Program-made: the position numbers and the translations under genes
Assembly: GCA_030037895.1 (NCBI GenBank)
Contig: JASHPW010000032.1
Coordinates: 1 to 60,297 of the forward strand
Length of the DNA stretch: 60,297 bases
Direction of reading: 5' to 3'
Origin: Xanthobacteraceae bacterium
GTDB lineage: Bacteria > Pseudomonadota > Alphaproteobacteria > Rhizobiales > Xanthobacteraceae
Shown: positions 19,434-27,078 of the stretch, piece after piece
How positions within the stretch are numbered: the first letter of the stretch is position 1
Layout: the number at the start of each line of letters is the position of its first letter
The notes under the pieces: model-generated
The model's input: only the letters and a program-made list of their open reading frames with translations
Told to the model about the DNA's origin: nothing
Databases searched by the model: none

Positions 19434-19513
19434 CCCGCTTTAGCCAGTTTAAGCCGTACGCCAACCACACATCGCTTGCCCTATATAATTGATTTGTAAA
19501 TTGATTTTTATCT

Positions 19514-19544
19514 ATTACCCTCGATTTACAAAACCGGGGGTAAT
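19514..19544. repeat. Inverted repeat 1 (TACCCTCG arms) before the nucleotidyltransferase
   Basis: The arms ATTACCCTCG (19514-19523) and CGGGGGTAAT (19535-19544) pair at 9 of 10 positions across an 11-nt AT-rich loop. The same 8-mer TACCCTCG recurs in inverted repeat 2, 45-46 bp away. The stretch 19440-19600 is much richer in A/T than its surroundings. The site could be an operator overlapping a promoter. Confidence 0.6.
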
Positions 19545-19559
19545 TGGCGTATAGTCTCC

Positions 19560-19588
19560 TTACCCTCGGATCATGAAAGCGAGGGTAA
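19560..19588. promoter_or_regulatory. Inverted repeat 2, overlapping the likely ribosome-binding site
   Basis: The arms TTACCCTCG (19560-19568) and CGAGGGTAA (19580-19588) are perfectly complementary over 9 bp with an 11-nt spacer. The right arm contains GAGGG, the only Shine-Dalgarno-like sequence before the ATG at 19596. In RNA the hairpin would hide the SD; in DNA it would be a symmetrical operator. Either would give tight control of the nucleotidyltransferase gene. Confidence 0.6.
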
Positions 19589-19595
19589 TGACTTT

Positions 19596-20654
19596 ATGGA
19601 AACGATATCGCTCGCCACCCAGACCATGTTTGCCGAACTCCTCCAGCGCTGTCTGGATGCCGAGTTCGACGAGACGTACCAGGAACGCGGAAACTTCCGC
19701 CGCCGCCGCAAAGGCAACCACTTCTACTGGTACTTCCAGTGGGACGCGAAAGGCCGCAAGCACGAAAAATATGTCGGGCCGGTCAGCGACAAGAGCATCA
19801 CCGATCGCGTCGAACGCTTTGCTGAAATCAAATCGAGCTTCAAGCAACGCCGGGAGATGGTCCGTGCGCTGATAGCTGCCGGATTACAACAACCTTTGTC
19901 TCCGGCCGGTGACGTTGTAAGTGCCATGTGGCGCGCTGGCTTTTTTCGCTTGCGGGGCGTCCTCGTCGGAACGACCGCGTATGGTTGCTATGCCGGTTTG
20001 CTCGGTGTGCGCCTCGCCTCCACTGCTCTGGTTACCAATGATGCCGACTTCGCCCTATTCTGGGGCGTCAGCGAGAATATCGGCGAAAGCATGCAGCCTC
20101 CCCTCACCATCCTGAAGGAGTTTGATCCGTCCTTCCGGGAATTGCCGCACATCAACGATCCTTTTGTCACCAATCGCTACGCGAACAAAGATGGGTACAA
20201 GGTGGAATTCCTGACCCCCAATAGAGGCAGCGAGCAGCACCAAGCGAAACCAGCCAGGATGAAAGCCCTCGCCGGCTCAGGGGCGCAACCTCTTCGACGC
20301 CTTGACTTCCTGATCCATCAGCCCGAGCGATCGGTCTTGCTTTACGGCGGCGGTGTTCCGGTCACGATCCCACGCGCCGAGCGCTACGCGGTGCACAAGC
20401 TGATTGTTGCGGTCGAACGCCAGCAGGATCAGGTCAAATCCATAAAGGATATCCTGCAGGCTTCACAACTGATCGAGGCTTTACACAAACGCCGCCCTCT
20501 TGAACTGGCGGAAGCCTGGGAAACGGCGTGGGCAGAAGGTGATCGCTGGCGGGAGAAATTAGAAAAAGGCCGCGCACGCCTATCGACGGACACTCAAAAG
20601 CTTCTTACCGAAGTCCTTGAGCAATATAAGCGATCACAGCAACGGCGACGTTAA
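19596..20654 (+). CDS. GSU2403-type nucleotidyltransferase-fold protein
   Basis: The 352-residue protein looks like the NTP_transf_8/GSU2403 family. The N-terminus has a short basic module (RGNFRRRRKGNHFYWYFQW, KYVGPVSD), and the middle carries the nucleotidyltransferase core. This has GFFRLRGVLVGTTAYGCYAGLLG, the acidic pair in VTNDADFALF, and VEFLTPN with a further acidic residue. The C-terminal part is helical (YAVHKLIVAVERQ). The family has a polymerase-beta-like fold but no agreed substrate. Its AT-rich upstream region, the recombinase remnant and lack of relation to neighbours mark it as acquired. It resembles AbiEii/MenT-type toxins only at fold level, and no antitoxin is adjacent. Confidence 0.75.
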   Translation: METISLATQTMFAELLQRCLDAEFDETYQERGNFRRRRKGNHFYWYFQWDAKGRKHEKYVGPVSDKSITDRVERFAEIKSSFKQRREMVRALIAAGLQQPLSPAGDVVSAMWRAGFFRLRGVLVGTTAYGCYAGLLGVRLASTALVTNDADFALFWGVSENIGESMQPPLTILKEFDPSFRELPHINDPFVTNRYANKDGYKVEFLTPNRGSEQHQAKPARMKALAGSGAQPLRRLDFLIHQPERSVLLYGGGVPVTIPRAERYAVHKLIVAVERQQDQVKSIKDILQASQLIEALHKRRPLELAEAWETAWAEGDRWREKLEKGRARLSTDTQKLLTEVLEQYKRSQQRRR

Positions 20655-20865
20655 AGGATCCGCGCTTTTCGCGTCGCCGTTCCCGGCCCGGCTTGCCACC
20701 CTGGTTAACTTCTAGCTGGGTTGCAAACAGGCTACCCTTCCCTTCATGGATATGCGCCCTGACTCTTTCAAACATCAAGCGAAGTTCTGGGCTTGGCGCG
20801 ATGCACAAGGTTCGATACGTATTGAGTAGGCTCAGCCAAATCTTATTTTTCGCTCCTCGGCCGTT

Positions 20866-21276
20866 TCATGGCGCGGACGTGACGGAGACCACACGAAACG
20901 TATGCATGGCTTCAGCGTCGCCGCGGATTGAAACATATTCGCCGGGCCGAAAGGCGTGGACGCCGAACCGATAACCGGCCTCATCGTCCTGATCCGCCGT
21001 GCCGGTATAATCAAAGACCCAGCGCGCGTGCTCCGGACCGCCGGGTTTGTGCAGCAGACGGCCGACCTCCTCCTCGTCGCCCCAAAATCGCCGCACCAGG
21101 CAATGCTCACGATAGTCGCGCCAGAGCGCGGGGTCGATGTGAGCATCGGCGTCAAGCGGGGCTATGAACTCATAACCATGGCTCGTGGAGCCGTCCGGAA
21201 ATTCCTTCGAGCGCGCCAGTTCGAGGCGGATGTGCTTGAAGCGACGTGGCAACTGGACGGCGACGGATTTACCCAT
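20866..21276 (-). CDS. Conserved protein of unknown function, 136 aa
   Basis: The product is soluble and starts MGKSVAVQLPRRFKHIRLEL. It contains HGYEFIAPLD, WRDYREHCLVRRFWGDEEE, GRLLHKPGG, WVFDYTG and the C-terminal block YRFGVHAFRPGEYVSI. No catalytic motif is evident. A fragment of a paralogue of the C-terminal block lies at 40548-40606. The 211 bp downstream (20655-20865) contain no convincing gene. Confidence 0.65.
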   Translation of the reverse strand: MGKSVAVQLPRRFKHIRLELARSKEFPDGSTSHGYEFIAPLDADAHIDPALWRDYREHCLVRRFWGDEEEVGRLLHKPGGPEHARWVFDYTGTADQDDEAGYRFGVHAFRPGEYVSIRGDAEAMHTFRVVSVTSAP

Positions 21277-21297
21277 TGATCCTCCAACACGACGTTG

Positions 21298-21483
21298 TCA
21301 TTCCCGCTTGGTATCGTTTGCGGTGAACAAGGTTTGCTGCTCGGTTTGCCGGCCCTTTTCGATATCCGATCCTTGATCCCGGCTTAAATGCCGGGTCTGG
21401 TGTTCTCCCCATGCCAAAATCACTCCGAAGCCGACGAAGGCGAGACAAAAGGCGGCGAACATGAGCATGTCAGTGAACGACAT
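21298..21483 (-). CDS. Small single-helix membrane protein, 61 aa
   Basis: The product has one membrane helix (MSFTDMLMFAAFCLAFVGFG, then VILAWGEH) and a charged C-terminal tail. The ATG at 21483 is chosen over the in-frame ATG 12 bp upstream because GGAG lies six bases before it. Short proteins of this form occur in Rhizobiales, but no function is known. Confidence 0.55.
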   Translation of the reverse strand: MSFTDMLMFAAFCLAFVGFGVILAWGEHQTRHLSRDQGSDIEKGRQTEQQTLFTANDTKRE

Positions 21484-21555
21484 GACCGTCTCCAATGGAA
21501 GGAACGTTGTTGCGATCCGTGCGGCACTCCTCGCGGCTCGATCAGACTCGCACTA

Positions 21556-22050
21556 CTAATCGATGCGTTTCCGCACCAAGGCCGGGGCGACGTCCAAGCT
21601 CGTTCGCCGAATAACCTCCGCCGCAGCCAGACCGAAGAGCAGCTTCGAGGTGAGACTGACCGCATAGGGAACCGCGTGGACAAAGCTCGGACTGAGGATC
21701 GGAAGCACCACGAAAAAGTTGATCGCCCAGACGCCGGCGAGCGCGGTCAGCATGAACGGGTAGGGATTGGCCGGAGAGCGCCGCCGGCCGCGCAAGGCCG
21801 TCCATAAGACGGCGAGCGCAACACCCAGCATCATCGCGAGCGTCATATGCACGGCGACGCCAAGCGCCGCGGACGACGCCGGCAACAGCGCGCTCATTCC
21901 GGCCGCAGTGGTCACGCCGCGCGCCAAAGCGGCGGCGCTGGAGCCGGTCGCCCTGGCATAAAGCATCACCCAGGCGATCTCGGCCAAGCCGCCGGCCACT
22001 CCGGCGAGAATGCCTCGATGAAAAGTTTCAAGGTCGCGAATGCTTTGCAT
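21556..22050 (-). CDS. Integral membrane protein of unknown function under a FixK-type box
   Basis: The 164-residue protein has four to five predicted helices. Recognisable stretches are HRGILAGVAGGLAEIAWVML, a helix with HMTLAMMLGVALAV, and FVVLPILSPSFVHAVPYAVS. No known domain is evident. It is divergent from the DoxX-nnrS-pat operon. The box at 22109-22122 is centred 65 bp before its ATG, the distance expected for class II activation with a leader of about 24 nt. Confidence 0.75.
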   Translation of the reverse strand: MQSIRDLETFHRGILAGVAGGLAEIAWVMLYARATGSSAAALARGVTTAAGMSALLPASSAALGVAVHMTLAMMLGVALAVLWTALRGRRRSPANPYPFMLTALAGVWAINFFVVLPILSPSFVHAVPYAVSLTSKLLFGLAAAEVIRRTSLDVAPALVRKRID

Positions 22051-22108
22051 GGCGCAGTATCCCGCTCTTCAAATTATTTTCTTTGCTCATGCGAGCTGAT
22101 ACGGCATT

Positions 22109-22122
22109 GATCTGCGTCAAGG
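22109..22122 (-). promoter_or_regulatory. FixK/FNR box for the 164-aa membrane protein gene
   Basis: TTGATCTGCGTCAA fits TTGA-N6-TCAA, the consensus bound by FixK-type regulators. The centre lies 65 bp before the minus-strand start at 22050. It forms a back-to-back pair with the box at 22243-22256, so each divergent gene has its own site. Confidence 0.8.
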
Positions 22123-22242
22123 ATTTTGACCTGACGGCGCCGACCGAACGTCGCGCAACGTCCGTCGCGCGAGTTGCGCACCGTCGGCGAAGGGCCGCGG
22201 CAAGAATCCCCGCGCCGCAACCGCGCGCGACGCGAGTGGGAT

Positions 22243-22256
22243 TTGACTCAGGTCAA
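22243..22256 (+). promoter_or_regulatory. FixK/FNR box for the DoxX-nnrS-pat operon
   Basis: TTGACTCAGGTCAA is a match to TTGA-N6-TCAA. The centre is 61 bp before the ATG at 22311, giving a predicted transcription start near 22291 if it is a -41.5 site. Confidence 0.8.
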
Positions 22257-22310
22257 TGCCGGCAACGGCGGTCGATGGGATTTTTTCACGGCTTTTGAAG
22301 GGAGAGTGCT

Positions 22311-22793
22311 ATGCCGCAATCCAATCTCGACCGTGGCGTGATCTTCGTCCTGCGCATCTTGATAGGCTGGACCTTTCTCTATGCCGGCATTTGGCAAATC
22401 TGGGAGAATTTCGACACTGCCGGCTTCTTGAATCACGTGGTCACGTTCCACGGTTTCTTCTCCGTGTTTGCCCGGCCGGCGGTGTTGCCCTATACGGACT
22501 TTCTGGTGAAGTGGGGCCATTTGCTCATCGGCCTGTCGCTCGTTTCCGGCCTTCTTGTGCGCGTCAGCGGTCCGTTCGCGGTCCTGCTGATGATCACCTA
22601 TTACTTCGCGCACATGCAGTTCCCGTTCATCGAGGATCATCTCAACTACATCGTCGACTATCACCTCGTTTATGCGACGGTGATCGTCTATCTCATTGCG
22701 CATCGCGCCGGCCACGTGTGGGGTCTCGACGGCTTGGTTGAACGATTGCTCATGATCAGGCGCCACCCGACGCTGCGACCTTTGGTCGGATGA
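22311..22793 (+). CDS. DoxX-family membrane protein
   Basis: The 160-residue product has four helices typical of the DoxX/DoxD group: FVLRILIGWTFLYAGIWQI, LVKWGHLLIGLSLVSGLLVR, GPFAVLLMITYYFAHMQFPF and the last near VIVYLIAHRAGHVWGLD. DoxX-like proteins are membrane parts of quinone-linked redox systems or thiol stress complexes; the exact role here is unknown. It is the first gene after the FixK box and a clear SD (GAAGGGAGAG) precedes the ATG. nnrS follows 93 bp downstream. Confidence 0.85.
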   Translation: MPQSNLDRGVIFVLRILIGWTFLYAGIWQIWENFDTAGFLNHVVTFHGFFSVFARPAVLPYTDFLVKWGHLLIGLSLVSGLLVRVSGPFAVLLMITYYFAHMQFPFIEDHLNYIVDYHLVYATVIVYLIAHRAGHVWGLDGLVERLLMIRRHPTLRPLVG

Positions 22794-22886
22794 GGTGCCG
22801 CGGATCTTGACTCCGAAGGATGTTATTGATCTCGACTCTTCATCGGAGCGGCGGCTTTCGTCGCCGCTTCGAGGAAAGGTATTCTC

Positions 22887-24104
22887 ATGCAAGAGATGAT
22901 GATGAACATGCCCGAGGCGCTTCGCCGCCGCCGCCAATATGCCGGGCTGGCGCTGTTTTCATACGGCTTTCGCCCGTTCTTTCTCGGCGGCGCAATATGG
23001 GCCGCGCTCGGCATTTTATTGTGGCTGCCGCAGTACTTCGGCGAATGGTCGCTGCCGACGGCGTTCAGCCCGCTCGATTGGCATATCCACGAGATGATCT
23101 ATGGCTATCTGTCGGCGGTCATCGCGGGTTTTCTGCTCACGGCGATTCCCAATTGGACCGGGCGGCTGCCGGTCAACGGCTATCCGCTGGCCGGTCTCTT
23201 CGCGCTATGGCTGGCGGGGCGCGTGGCAATCGCTTGTTCCGCGATCTGCGGCGCGCGGCTTGCGGCGGCGATCGACGTCGCCTTCCTTGCGGTATTCGCG
23301 GCGGTGGCCGTGCGCGAAATCATCGCCGGAAAGAATTGGCGCAACCTGCGCGTTCTCGTCGTGCTGGGCGTGCTGATTGCCGGCAACGTGGTTTTTCATC
23401 TCGAAACCATCTGGCGTGGCAGCGCCGACTATGGCGTGCGCCTCGGCCTGGCCGCGATAATCGGTCTCATCATGCTGGTCGGCGGCCGTATCATACCGAG
23501 CTTCACCCATAATTGGCTGGCACGAAATAATCCCGGTCGGCTGCCGAGGGCGTTTTCGCGATTCGATGCGATAGCTCTCGCGGTGAGCGCGGTCGCGCTC
23601 GCCGCCTGGATCGCGTTCGCGCAATCCGCCATATCCGGTGCGGTGTTGATCATTGCGGGATTGCTGCAGATAATTCGCCTCGCGCGCTGGGCGGGCGATC
23701 GTACATCGGCGGACCGTCTCGTGCTCGTTCTCCATGTCGCCTACGCGTTCGTGCCGATTGGTTTCCTGCTGTCGGGTGCGGCGATCCTGTGGCCGTCCCA
23801 TTGGCCGCCGAGTGCCGGCCTCCATGCCTGGACGGCGGGAGCCGCCGGCTTGATGACGCTCGCGGTCATGACGCGCGCCAGCCTCGGCCACACCGGGCGC
23901 AAGCTCGTCGCGGCGCCGCCGACGCAATTGATCTATTTGTGCGCGCTCGTCGCCGTGCTCGCCCGCATCATCGCCGCGTTCGACCCGTCGCCGGCATGGC
24001 TCTACGTCGCCGCGCTGGCCTGGTTCCTAGCTTTCGGCGGCTTTGCCTCCGTCTTCGGTCCGCTGCTCGCAGGTCGTCCGCCGGCATGGAGCGAGAAAGC
24101 ATGA
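22887..24104 (+). CDS. nnrS: NnrS-family haem/copper membrane protein
   Basis: The 405-residue, about 12-helix protein matches NnrS: FSYGFRPFFLGGAIWA at the start, DWHIHEMIYGYLSAVIAGFLLTA, NWTGRLPVNG, GGRIIPSFTHNWL and AVMTRASLGHTGR near the C-terminus. NnrS proteins bind haem and help cells resist NO and related nitrosative damage; they are commonly under NnrR/FixK-type control, as here. The ATG at 22887 is preceded by GAGGAAAGG. It shares a transcript with DoxX and probably with the pat-like gene. Confidence 0.93.
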   Translation: MQEMMMNMPEALRRRRQYAGLALFSYGFRPFFLGGAIWAALGILLWLPQYFGEWSLPTAFSPLDWHIHEMIYGYLSAVIAGFLLTAIPNWTGRLPVNGYPLAGLFALWLAGRVAIACSAICGARLAAAIDVAFLAVFAAVAVREIIAGKNWRNLRVLVVLGVLIAGNVVFHLETIWRGSADYGVRLGLAAIIGLIMLVGGRIIPSFTHNWLARNNPGRLPRAFSRFDAIALAVSAVALAAWIAFAQSAISGAVLIIAGLLQIIRLARWAGDRTSADRLVLVLHVAYAFVPIGFLLSGAAILWPSHWPPSAGLHAWTAGAAGLMTLAVMTRASLGHTGRKLVAAPPTQLIYLCALVAVLARIIAAFDPSPAWLYVAALAWFLAFGGFASVFGPLLAGRPPAWSEKA

Positions 24105-24229
24105 AGCGGAGCGGGCAAGTGCGAGAGTTTGGTCGCTCTCCGGGCAACATGGAAATGACCGATCTGAAAGTCAAAGAATGGCCTCACATCGAGACGGGCC
24201 GGATCGATGTCGACCTACCGCCTCAATAA
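24101..24229 (+). CDS. Possible 42-aa peptide coupling nnrS to the pat-like gene
   Basis: An ATG overlaps the nnrS stop (ATGA) and opens a 42-codon frame that ends 23 bp inside the next gene. Its product is hydrophilic (MKRSGQVREFGRS, MEMTDLKVKEWPHIET) and unlike anything I recognise. The overlap at both ends suggests a leader that couples translation, but chance cannot be excluded. Confidence 0.3.
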   Translation: MKRSGQVREFGRSPGNMEMTDLKVKEWPHIETGRIDVDLPPQ

Positions 24230-26900
24230 GTTGTTTTCGCCGCGCTCCATCGTCGTCGTCGGCGCCTCGCCGCGCGCGACGTCGCCGGGTCGTGCCGTAC
24301 TGAGAAACCTCCGGGGCGGCGGCTTCGCGGGCGCCATTCATCTCGTCAATCCTCATTACGAGACGATCGAAGACGTTCGCGCCGCCAAATCCTACGATGA
24401 TCTTCCGGAGGCGCCTGACGTGGTCGTGATCGGCGTTCCGCCCCCGGCTATTCCCTCCATTGTCGCCGCGGCGGGCGCAAAAGGCACGGCGGCCGGTATC
24501 ATTCTCACGGCCGGCCTCGGTCACGGCCCCGGCTCGCTGGCCGATGCCTGCGAGAAGGCCGCGCGTGCTGCGGGAATGCGTCTCGTCGGCCCCAATTGCC
24601 TCGGCGTTCTGGTGCCCGGATCGAAGCTCAACGCGAGCTTTGCCGCCTCGATGCCGCGCCCGGGCGACCTCGCCCTCATCTCCCAATCCGGCGCCATTGC
24701 CACCGGACTGGTGGAATGGGCGTCGGCGCGCGGCATCGGATTTTCAGCGATCGTCTCCATCGGCGACAGCATCGACGTCGATTTTGCCGACCTGCTCGAC
24801 TTCTTCGCCCTGGATCGGGGAACGCGCGCCATCCTGCTGTACATCGAATCGATCCGCGACGCGCGCAAGTTCATGTCCGCGGCCCGCGCCGCCGCGCGCG
24901 CAAAGCCGGTGCTGGTCGTCAAATCCGGTCGCCATGCGCAGGGCGCAAAAGCGGCGCTGACGCATACCGGCGCGCTGGCCGGCGCGGACGCCGTCTATGA
25001 CGCCGCATTCCGGCGCGCCGGCCTGTTGCGCGTGCTCGATCTCGACGAGCTGTTCGCCGCCGCGGAAACACTGGGACATCTGACGAAGCTTTCCGGCAAG
25101 CGGCTCGCCCTGCTGACCAACGGCGGCGGCATCGGCGTCATGGCGGTGGATCGCCTCGCAGATCTTGGCGGCGAGCTTGCCGAGCTTTCGCCGGACACGA
25201 TGAAGACGCTCGATGCGGCGCTGCCGCCGATCTGGTCGCGGGCCAATCCCGTCGATATTGCCGGCGATGCGGACGATGCCAGGTATGCGGCTGCGCTCGA
25301 GCAACTGCTCGACGACGGCCAAAACGACGCCGTGCTGGTCATGAACGTGCCGACGGCGCTTGCATCGGCGCTCGATGCGGCAAAGTCGGTGATTGCCGTC
25401 ACCGAGCGGCATCGCCGGCAACCGGCCGCGGCAAAGCCGGTGTTCGCGGTGTGGATCGGCGGCAGCGATGCGGCCTCGGCGGCGTTCGATATGGCCAATA
25501 TTCCCAGTTACGCGACTGAATCGGATGCCGTCGGCGGCTTCATGCATCTTGTCCAGTATCGGGAGTCGCGCGAATTGCTGATGGCGACCCCACCCAGCCT
25601 GCCGCAGGATTTCGCGCCGAACGTGACCGCGGCGCGTCCGGTCATCGAAGCCGCGTTGCGCGCCGGGCGCACCTGGCTCGATCCCATCGAGATGACGCGC
25701 CTGTTCTCGGCTTATGGGATCGCCGTTACTCCGGCGACCCTTGCGAGGGACGCCGATGAAGCCGTCGCCGCGGCCAGACCCTATCTTGAGGAAGGCGTCG
25801 CGGTCGTCCTCAAGGTTCTTTCGCCCGATATCGTGCACAAGTCGGAAGTCGGCGGCGTTCGGCTGAATCTGACGACCGAGCGCGCCGTGCGCGAGGCGGC
25901 TGCGGATGTTTTAAGCCGGGCACGGGCGGCGAAACCCGAGGCGCGCATTACCGGCGTGACCGTTTTCCCCATGATCGTGCGTCCCAAGGCGCGCGAACTC
26001 ATCGTCGGCGTCGCCGACGATCCCACATTCGGTCCGGTCATCGTTTTCGGGCAAGGGGGTACGGCGGTCGAGGTGATCAGCGACAAGGCGCTGGCGCTGC
26101 CGCCGCTCGATCTCGAGCTTGCCCGCGGCCTCATCGCGCGCACGCGGGTGTCCCGTATCCTCAAGGCTTACCGCAACGTTCCCGCCGCCGACGAACGCGC
26201 CGTCGAGCTTCTCCTCGTCAAGCTGGCGCAACTCGTGGCCGATTGTCCGGAGATTCGCGAGATCGATCTCAATCCGGTGCTGGCCGACGAGACCGGGGTC
26301 GTCGCCGTCGATGCCCGCGTCTCGATTGCGCCGGTGCAAAAACTCCGGCGCGGCCCGTCCGGCCATCCGCGGTTCGCGATCAGGCCCTATCCCAAGGAAT
26401 GGGAGCGGCACATGAGATTGCCGGACGGGACGGCCATTTTTCTGCGTCCTATTCGGCCGGAGGACGAGCCGCTTTATGGGCCGTTCCTTGCGGCGGTCAC
26501 GGCGGAGGATCTGCGCCTGCGCTTTTTCGCTCCGCTGAAAGAGTTCAGCCACGCCTTCATTGCCCGGTTCACTCAAATCGACTACGCGCGCGCCATGGCC
26601 TTTATCGCCATCAAGGAAGCGACGGGCGAAATGCTCGGCGTCGTGCGCCTGCACGCCAAGCCGGATTACGCGTCCGGCGAATATGCCATTCTCGTCCGCT
26701 CCGATTTGAAGGGCCACGGCCTCGGCTGGCTGATGATGCAGATGATCATCGACTATGCTCGCGCGGAAGGTTTCGGCACGATCGAAGGAGAGGTGTTGCA
26801 TGACAACGCGGCGATGCTGCGCATGTGCGAGGAGTTTGGCTTTGCCATATCGCACGATCCCGACGATCCGCATATCAGCGTCGTGAAGCTTTCGCTTTGA
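24207..26900 (+). CDS. PatZ-like protein: ADP-forming acyl-CoA synthetase domains fused to a GNAT acetyltransferase
   Basis: The 897-residue protein has the Pat/PatZ order. It consists of a CoA-binding Rossmann domain (about 1-135, IVVVGASPRATSPGRAVLRN), succinyl-CoA-ligase-like domains (150-430), an ATP-grasp domain (about 480-700, VLKVLSPDIVHKSEVGGVRL) and a C-terminal GNAT domain (about 730-897, LVRSDLKGHGLGWLMMQMII). Pat proteins acetylate lysines of acyl-CoA synthetases and other enzymes. The active-site His of ADP-forming synthetases is still present here in ALTHTGALAG, whereas some Pat proteins have lost it, so ligase activity may persist. It is the last gene of the FixK-box operon DoxX-nnrS-pat. 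Confidence 0.88.
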   Translation: MSTYRLNKLFSPRSIVVVGASPRATSPGRAVLRNLRGGGFAGAIHLVNPHYETIEDVRAAKSYDDLPEAPDVVVIGVPPPAIPSIVAAAGAKGTAAGIILTAGLGHGPGSLADACEKAARAAGMRLVGPNCLGVLVPGSKLNASFAASMPRPGDLALISQSGAIATGLVEWASARGIGFSAIVSIGDSIDVDFADLLDFFALDRGTRAILLYIESIRDARKFMSAARAAARAKPVLVVKSGRHAQGAKAALTHTGALAGADAVYDAAFRRAGLLRVLDLDELFAAAETLGHLTKLSGKRLALLTNGGGIGVMAVDRLADLGGELAELSPDTMKTLDAALPPIWSRANPVDIAGDADDARYAAALEQLLDDGQNDAVLVMNVPTALASALDAAKSVIAVTERHRRQPAAAKPVFAVWIGGSDAASAAFDMANIPSYATESDAVGGFMHLVQYRESRELLMATPPSLPQDFAPNVTAARPVIEAALRAGRTWLDPIEMTRLFSAYGIAVTPATLARDADEAVAAARPYLEEGVAVVLKVLSPDIVHKSEVGGVRLNLTTERAVREAAADVLSRARAAKPEARITGVTVFPMIVRPKARELIVGVADDPTFGPVIVFGQGGTAVEVISDKALALPPLDLELARGLIARTRVSRILKAYRNVPAADERAVELLLVKLAQLVADCPEIREIDLNPVLADETGVVAVDARVSIAPVQKLRRGPSGHPRFAIRPYPKEWERHMRLPDGTAIFLRPIRPEDEPLYGPFLAAVTAEDLRLRFFAPLKEFSHAFIARFTQIDYARAMAFIAIKEATGEMLGVVRLHAKPDYASGEYAILVRSDLKGHGLGWLMMQMIIDYARAEGFGTIEGEVLHDNAAMLRMCEEFGFAISHDPDDPHISVVKLSL

Positions 26901-26987
26901 CGCACATCGCGACGTCCAAAGTCGCCGCCGTCATGGTGCCGGCTGTCCGTTGTCGCGGATTCCGCGCCGTTACGGCGCGGGATGCGC

Positions 26988-27001
26988 TTGATATGGATCA
27001 A
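26988..27001 (+). promoter_or_regulatory. FixK/FNR box before the PhaC-like hydrolase
   Basis: TTGATATGGATCAA matches TTGAT-N4-ATCAA exactly. Its centre is 84 bp before the ATG at 27079 and 72 bp before a TTG at 27067. Confidence 0.82.
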
Positions 27002-27078
27002 GGTGAAATCGTGCGGAGCAAAGCACAAACCATAAAGGCGGACCGATCGCCGCTCGCGAGCCCGAATTGGCAGCCCTC

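Noticed and set aside
20605-20808. A possible 67-aa minus-strand gene after the nucleotidyltransferase
   Set aside because: It overlaps the 3' end of the real gene, has no clear SD and encodes no recognisable sequence.
19104-21300. A direct repeat of the tRNA-Gln 3' end that would mark attR
   Set aside because: I found no second copy of the T-arm/acceptor sequence in the following DNA, so no attachment site can be claimed.
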